From positions 1-9,883 of the forward strand of contig SLSE01000157.1 in the NCBI GenBank assembly GCA_007130585.1: a DNA stretch of 9,883 nt. Direction: 5' to 3'. Source of the stretch: Syntrophomonadaceae bacterium. GTDB lineage: Bacteria > Bacillota > Dethiobacteria > DTU022. The notes beneath the pieces were generated by a model. That model saw only the letters and a list, made by a program, of their open reading frames with translations, was not told the DNA's origin and ran no database searches. Shown here in pieces: positions 6,455-9,883 of this stretch. Both the position numbers and the translations under genes were made by a program. How positions within the stretch are numbered: the first letter of the stretch is position 1; each line of letters starts with the position of its first letter.

Positions 6455-7699
6455 ATGAATAAATCGCTGCCGGGTAAAAGGAATAATGACGGGCGTAAGG
6501 CAAACGCCGAAGAACAGCTGCGCAGCGGCAGTTATATCATGGACGAGCGCGATGATGAAATAATTTTGCATAAAACCGGGGCCGGGCTGAAAAAAATATA
6601 CCTGGAACCGACTTCCAGGTGCAACCTGAACTGCGTTACCTGTGTCAGGCAACAGTGGCCCGACCTGGTGGAAAGCGAAATGGACATGGCCCTTTTTGAT
6701 GAACTGCTCGAGCAGATGGCCGCTTTTCCGGGGCTGGGAAAAGTCCACCTTGGCGGCTTTGGAGAACCGCTGGTCCACTCGCAGGCCCTGGAGATGATTC
6801 GGAAGCTCACGGGGGCCGGCTACATAGTAAGCCTTAACACGAACGGCACCCTGGTAACAGAAGAAACGGCCCGGACTTTGATTGAGGCGGGAGTACGCAC
6901 CATATATTTTTCAATTGACGGAGTCGACGAGGAGATTTTCCGTAAAATCCGGGTTAACGGCGAGCTAAACGAGGTAATTGCCAATATTTTAGGCCTGCAG
7001 AAGCTGAAGCATGAGATGAAGGTATACAACCCCAAGGTATGCCTAGAATTTGTGCTGATGCGCGGCAACATGGACCAGTTGCCCCTGATTCCAAGGCTGG
7101 CCCGGGAACTGAAGGCGCCGTCGGTACTGGTGACCAACCTGCTGGCCCACTCGGAAGAGATGTACCGGGAAGTGCTCTATGAAAAACCGGGTAATGACAG
7201 GATCCTGGGGGCGGGTGTTTTGGCCCCGCCCGGCTGGGACAGGAAGGCAGCGCAGCACAGCCTGCCGGAACCGGTAATCTGGCCGGCTGCCGACCAGGAT
7301 TACGTGATGTGGGGAACAATCAGGATGCCCCGCATGTACTGGGGCAGCAGCAGGCGGTGCGGCTTTGTCAACGACGATGGCGCCGTTATCCGCCGCGACG
7401 GCAGTGTCGCTCCCTGTTACGGCCTGCTCTATTCTTACCCCTACCTGCTGGATAACCGCCGCAAAGAGGTAAGCGCTTACCTGCAGGGCAATATCGGCGG
7501 GGAAAGCCTCTACGAGATCTGGAACAAACCAGAGTATATAAAATTCCGCCACCGGGTGCGCAACTACAATTTCCCCTCCTGCATGGACTGCTCCAACAGC
7601 GGAACCTGCGACTTTGCCGAGGTAAACGAAGACTGCTGGGGCAACGCGCCTTCCTGCGCCGACTGCCTGTGGTCGCAGGGCATTATCAGGTGCCCGTAG
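6455..7699 (+). CDS. SPASM-type radical SAM protein, tungsten-oxidoreductase maturase type
   Basis: 414 residues. Radical SAM enzymes hold a 4Fe-4S cluster through CX3CX2C and cleave S-adenosylmethionine. Here the motif is Cys56, Cys60, Cys63 in SRCNLNCVTC, with the SAM-binding GGFGEP at 100-105 and NTNGTLV at 128-134. The C-terminal part is cysteine-rich (Cys302, 321, 376, 379, 385, 394, 401, 404, 413), as expected for a SPASM domain with extra clusters, and ends in NEDCWGNAPSCADCLWSQG (391-409) followed by IIRCP. This ending and the nearby AOR and MoaD-like genes match the family described as tungsten cofactor oxidoreductase radical SAM maturases, thought from gene context to help mature AOR-type enzymes; the reaction is unknown. 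The ATG at 6455 has GAGAGGTG 6 nt upstream; an in-frame TTG at 6374 lacks such a site and overlaps promoter-like sequence. Confidence 0.9.
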   Translation: MNKSLPGKRNNDGRKANAEEQLRSGSYIMDERDDEIILHKTGAGLKKIYLEPTSRCNLNCVTCVRQQWPDLVESEMDMALFDELLEQMAAFPGLGKVHLGGFGEPLVHSQALEMIRKLTGAGYIVSLNTNGTLVTEETARTLIEAGVRTIYFSIDGVDEEIFRKIRVNGELNEVIANILGLQKLKHEMKVYNPKVCLEFVLMRGNMDQLPLIPRLARELKAPSVLVTNLLAHSEEMYREVLYEKPGNDRILGAGVLAPPGWDRKAAQHSLPEPVIWPAADQDYVMWGTIRMPRMYWGSSRRCGFVNDDGAVIRRDGSVAPCYGLLYSYPYLLDNRRKEVSAYLQGNIGGESLYEIWNKPEYIKFRHRVRNYNFPSCMDCSNSGTCDFAEVNEDCWGNAPSCADCLWSQGIIRCP

Positions 7700-7737
7700 A
7701 AACGTGTAAAACCTCTCTAAGAAAAGCGAAGACCAGA

Positions 7738-7875
7738 GATGAACCAGGGTATTTTGCGGTAGGGTTGATTAATGGCAAGTATTGGTCCGCCGTGTTTACT
7801 TTTCGAAGCGAAATGATTAGAATTATCTCGATCAGGCGATCAAGACCGGAGGAGGTTGAAATATATGAAAGCTAA
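7738..7875 (+). pseudogene. brnT: BrnT-like toxin remnant lacking its N-terminal half
   Basis: The frame ending at TAA 7875 encodes about 45 residues that match the C-terminal half of BrnT ribonuclease toxins: EPGYFAVGLINGKYW, then VFTF, then IRIISIRRSRPEE and a final IYES. BrnT proteins are normally about 90 residues, with an N-terminal EWD...KHGVxFE region. That part is missing in all three plus frames; upstream the frame simply runs back into the 3' end of the radical SAM gene in another phase. No start codon with a ribosome site was seen. The remnant overlaps the antitoxin ATG by 11 nt, the usual brnT-brnA arrangement. Probably non-functional; a very short peptide product cannot be excluded. 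Confidence 0.7.
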
Positions 7876-8095
7876 AGATTTCGACAGGCTTTTTGACGAA
7901 GGCTGCGATATCACAAAATACCTTGACGAATCTAAAGTGGCCAGGCCCGGCGAAGCCACCCAGCGGGTTGACGTGGATTTTCCGTCCTGGATGATCAGAG
8001 AGCTGGACAGGGAAGCGAAACGCCTTGGCGTTCCGAGACAATCGGTAATCAAATTCTGGATTGCGGAAAAAATGGAAGAGTACAGGAGGCATTAG
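7865..8095 (+). CDS. brnA: BrnA/CopG-like ribbon-helix-helix antitoxin
   Basis: 76 residues. BrnA proteins bind and neutralise the BrnT toxin and repress their own operon as ribbon-helix-helix dimers. The C-terminal half has the fold's pattern: strand QRVDVDF (33-39), helix from about 41 to 54 (SWMIRELDREAKRL), turn GVPRQ (55-59) and helix SVIKFWIAEKMEEY (60-73). The N-terminal acidic part (FDRLFDEGCDITKYLDE, 6-22) would be the toxin-wrapping tail. The ATG at 7865 has GGAGGAGG about 9 nt upstream; an in-frame TTG at 7856 directly abuts that site and is unlikely. It seems to be an orphan antitoxin since its toxin is truncated. The locus looks less GC-rich than its neighbours, consistent with acquired DNA. 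It could still act as a DNA-binding regulator. Confidence 0.8.
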   Translation: MKAKDFDRLFDEGCDITKYLDESKVARPGEATQRVDVDFPSWMIRELDREAKRLGVPRQSVIKFWIAEKMEEYRRH

Positions 8096-8118
8096 AGAAG
8101 GACGATATTACGAACGAA

Positions 8119-8144
8119 GCACAGCCCATCTTACCGGGCTGCGC
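8119..8144. terminator. Hairpin in the convergent spacer, possible transcription stop
   Basis: GCACAGCCC (8119-8127) and GGGCTGCGC (8136-8144) pair in eight of nine positions around an 8-nt loop. On the minus strand it is followed by a T-rich TTCGTTCGT stretch and on the plus strand by TTTT only after 8 nt. It may end the AOR-MoaD transcript or both converging transcripts, but the tail is imperfect on both strands. Confidence 0.35.
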
Positions 8145-8168
8145 CTCGCTGGTTTTAGATTGCATTGC

Positions 8169-8193
8169 TGCCGGTATCTGCTAGCAACCGGCA
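8169..8193. repeat. Second inverted repeat of the convergent spacer
   Basis: TGCCGGT (8169-8175) and ACCGGCA (8187-8193) are perfect 7-bp arms with an 11-nt loop that itself contains the palindrome TGCTAGCA (8179-8186). It begins 5 nt after the MoaD-like stop on the minus strand. No T-run follows, so it may stabilise the mRNA 3' end rather than terminate. The rest of 8096-8197 shows no gene. Confidence 0.35.
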
Positions 8194-8197
8194 AAGT

Positions 8198-8437
8198 TTA
8201 CCCTCCGCCTACCGGGGGAAAGATGGCCACCTTGTCGCCATCCTGCAGGAGGTGATCCTCGCGGCGGACTTTATGCCCGCTAAAAACCTGCTTCGCTTCT
8301 TCTTTTTTAATACCCAGTTCTTCGAGCAGATCTTTCACCTTTGCCCCTTCGGGCAGCTGAACGGTAAACGTTTCGTTGCCCTTGCCTTCCGGGTGATAGC
8401 GGGTCAGGGTGGCGTAAAGTACTACCTTTACCTCCAT
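8198..8437 (-). CDS. MoaD/ThiS family sulfur-carrier protein of the tungsten enzyme module
   Basis: 79 residues, the size of MoaD, a ubiquitin-fold protein whose C-terminal glycine is turned into a thiocarboxylate that gives sulfur to molybdopterin. The fold's features are visible: first strand MEVKVVLYATL (1-11), VQLPEGAKVKDLLEELGI (26-43), the final strand DGDKVAIFPPV and a C-terminal Gly-Gly-Gly. Most MoaD proteins end in Gly-Gly; the third Gly is a small oddity. The ATG at 8437 lies only 3 nt after the AOR stop, with a weak ribosome site inside the AOR 3' end, so it is probably translated by coupling. A MoaD-like gene beside an AOR gene is a common arrangement; it probably serves tungstopterin synthesis. 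Its partner MoaE and activating enzyme are not in the window. Confidence 0.9.
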   Translation of the reverse strand: MEVKVVLYATLTRYHPEGKGNETFTVQLPEGAKVKDLLEELGIKKEEAKQVFSGHKVRREDHLLQDGDKVAIFPPVGGG

Positions 8438-8440
8438 CTT

Positions 8441-9883
8441 CTACTCATCCCAGAAAGAGTCCAATTCTTCGTCGCTAATGTCCCAGACCTGGTTGTGAGG
8501 CGGGAGCTTCTCGTATTTCATAAACTCCGGAACGCGGTCGGATTCCGGACCGATTCCCGCTCTCATGTTGAAATCCCTTTCCACGCGCAGGATTTCATCA
8601 CCGATCCTGGTTACATCCTTGGTCTCGTATTTTGTCCCAAGCATGCCGTTTACGGTGTCAACCATACCCTGAAAACCGCTTTCAATATCCAGGATCGGGA
8701 AGGCGATAAAGAGGCAGAATCCCGCGGCGTCAATAAAAGCGGTAGTATCCTGGAAGGCCTTGGAAAGGCCGACCTTGTCCTTCTTGACCAGCGGATCTGC
8801 TTCGCCGCCGACGGCAAGAATTTCGGGGGCGATGGTGTACCCGGCCGTGTGGTCTGCCCCCATGGTCGAGGTGGCATAGGTAACCCCGATACCCTTAACC
8901 GCACGGGGCTCGTAGGCGGGCATACCCTGGCGTTTGACGGTTGGTATACGGGTCACGCCGTAAGCATCTCCGGTAAACTGGGTTCCCTGGCCGAAGATAT
9001 GGCCAAGCGGGCTACCTTTACCAATTTCTTTCAGCAGTTCAATAGCTTTCGGGCCGTCGCCGAATTCAGCCAGCCCGGCTTCCATCGCCACGCCCAGCAT
9101 GCAGCCTGCTTCAATGGTGTCGATGCCAAGGTCATTACAGAGCCAGACCAGTTCTGCCACGTGATCGAGGTTGTCGATACCGCAGTTGGCGCCCAGGGAC
9201 CAGACCGATTCGTATTCCATGGCCGAAACGTGCTCGGTGCCGTCTTCCTTGGCGTAGACATTTGAACAGCTGATAATACAGCCGGGAGAGCAGCGGTGTC
9301 CCATGGTGCCGACTCCGCCCCTCTTTTCGGCCGCTTCGGCCAGAGCCTCGCCGCTGATCTTCTTCGCTCCTTCAAACTCGCCGGAACGGAAGTTGTTGGT
9401 CGGCAGACCGCCGGCTTCGTTCAGGATGTTAATCAGCACTGCGGTGCCGTAGCTGTTCAGGGCCCCGCCCTTCTTGGTCACATCGTGCGATGTGATGGCG
9501 TCGGCCAGTTTCTTCTGGCCGCTTTTAACCAGTTCTTCATCGACAGGCTTAACGCCGGGAGCGTCGGTGTCATCTAAAATTATTGCCTTCAGGCCCTTGC
9601 TGCCCATCACTGCGCCCAGGCCGCCCCGGCCGGCGTAGCGGGCTGAACGTCCCTCGGGATCGTTAAAAGCAAGACCGGCCATGGCCATTTTTGCTTCCCC
9701 GGCCGGGCCGTTTACGACAAAGGCGGTTTTTTCTCCGTACTTTTCCCACAGTTTTTCAGCACAGTCGTAGGTGCCCTTGCCCCTGAGGTCGTCGACCTCA
9801 ACCAATTTTCCTCCGTCGACGGTTACTTCCAGGAGCCACTGTTTGTCATCTTCCGGAAGTCCTTCCACCACCAGGGCGGAATA
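8441..9883 (-). CDS. aor: Tungsten-type aldehyde:ferredoxin oxidoreductase, N-terminus cut by window edge
   Basis: 480 C-terminal residues of an enzyme family usually near 580-620, so roughly the first 110 are off the right edge. AORs oxidise aldehydes to acids (or work in reverse) with ferredoxin, using a tungsten bis-pterin and a 4Fe-4S cluster. Visible marks: ARYAGRGGLGAVMGSKGLKAI (from about residue 81), the cluster cysteines 198, 202 and 206 in HRCSPGCIISCSN, the fourth cysteine 390 in DAAGFCLF, the ANCGIDNLDH to LCNDLGIDTIEAG block (about 232-260) and GADHTAGY (342-349). The cysteine spacing is CX3CX3C, whereas the Pyrococcus enzyme has CX2CX3C, pointing to another AOR subfamily. No signal peptide can be judged. 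It is followed after 3 nt by the MoaD-like gene. Natural substrate unknown. Confidence 0.93.
   Translation of the reverse strand, partial: YSALVVEGLPEDDKQWLLEVTVDGGKLVEVDDLRGKGTYDCAEKLWEKYGEKTAFVVNGPAGEAKMAMAGLAFNDPEGRSARYAGRGGLGAVMGSKGLKAIILDDTDAPGVKPVDEELVKSGQKKLADAITSHDVTKKGGALNSYGTAVLINILNEAGGLPTNNFRSGEFEGAKKISGEALAEAAEKRGGVGTMGHRCSPGCIISCSNVYAKEDGTEHVSAMEYESVWSLGANCGIDNLDHVAELVWLCNDLGIDTIEAGCMLGVAMEAGLAEFGDGPKAIELLKEIGKGSPLGHIFGQGTQFTGDAYGVTRIPTVKRQGMPAYEPRAVKGIGVTYATSTMGADHTAGYTIAPEILAVGGEADPLVKKDKVGLSKAFQDTTAFIDAAGFCLFIAFPILDIESGFQGMVDTVNGMLGTKYETKDVTRIGDEILRVERDFNMRAGIGPESDRVPEFMKYEKLPPHNQVWDISDEELDSFWDE

Noticed and set aside
8096..8197. Possible tRNA fragment or attachment site in the convergent spacer
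   Set aside because: The hairpins do not form a cloverleaf, no T-loop consensus is present and no direct repeat flanks the toxin-antitoxin remnant.
8165..9265. Plus-strand open frame (366 aa) opposite AOR and the MoaD-like gene
   Set aside because: It spans two well-supported minus-strand genes and has no family features; a shadow of GC-rich codon bias.

Overview
The window looks like a chromosomal segment of an anaerobic, moderately GC-rich bacterium (GC judged by eye, not counted). Strong AGGAGG-type ribosome binding sites, a tungsten-type aldehyde:ferredoxin oxidoreductase (AOR) and its radical SAM partner suggest a Clostridia-like Firmicute. That placement is inference from gene content only. 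Both ends of the window cut through genes.

Left half (1-5471, all on the minus strand, read right to left): a sugar-polymer cassette. Its order of transcription is a GH130 family mannoside-phosphorylase-like protein, a classical GT4 glycosyltransferase (8-nt overlap with the GH130 gene), a 778-aa two-domain protein (GT4-like domain plus a C-terminal helical toroid-like domain), and a mannose-1-phosphate guanylyltransferase cut by the left edge. Together they could make GDP-mannose, transfer mannosyl (or other) residues and recycle or extend mannosides using phosphate. A candidate promoter with an inverted repeat lies just upstream of the GH130 gene.

Middle (5591-6454): a glyoxalase-II-like metallo-beta-lactamase fold hydrolase on the minus strand, then a roughly 170-bp divergent control region holding three separate palindromes. 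The largest (10-bp arms, 6416-6438) lies just in front of the radical SAM gene.

Right half (6455-9883): a tungsten-enzyme module. The plus-strand gene is a SPASM-type radical SAM protein of the tungsten-oxidoreductase maturase type. Facing it on the minus strand are the AOR (N-terminus cut by the right edge) and a MoaD/ThiS-like carrier protein directly behind it. Between the two arms sits the remnant of a BrnT/BrnA toxin-antitoxin pair: a toxin that has lost its N-terminal half, overlapping an intact ribbon-helix-helix antitoxin. The spacer between the convergent genes (8096-8197) has two hairpins and no gene.

No rRNA, tRNA, CRISPR array, insertion sequence or phage gene was seen.
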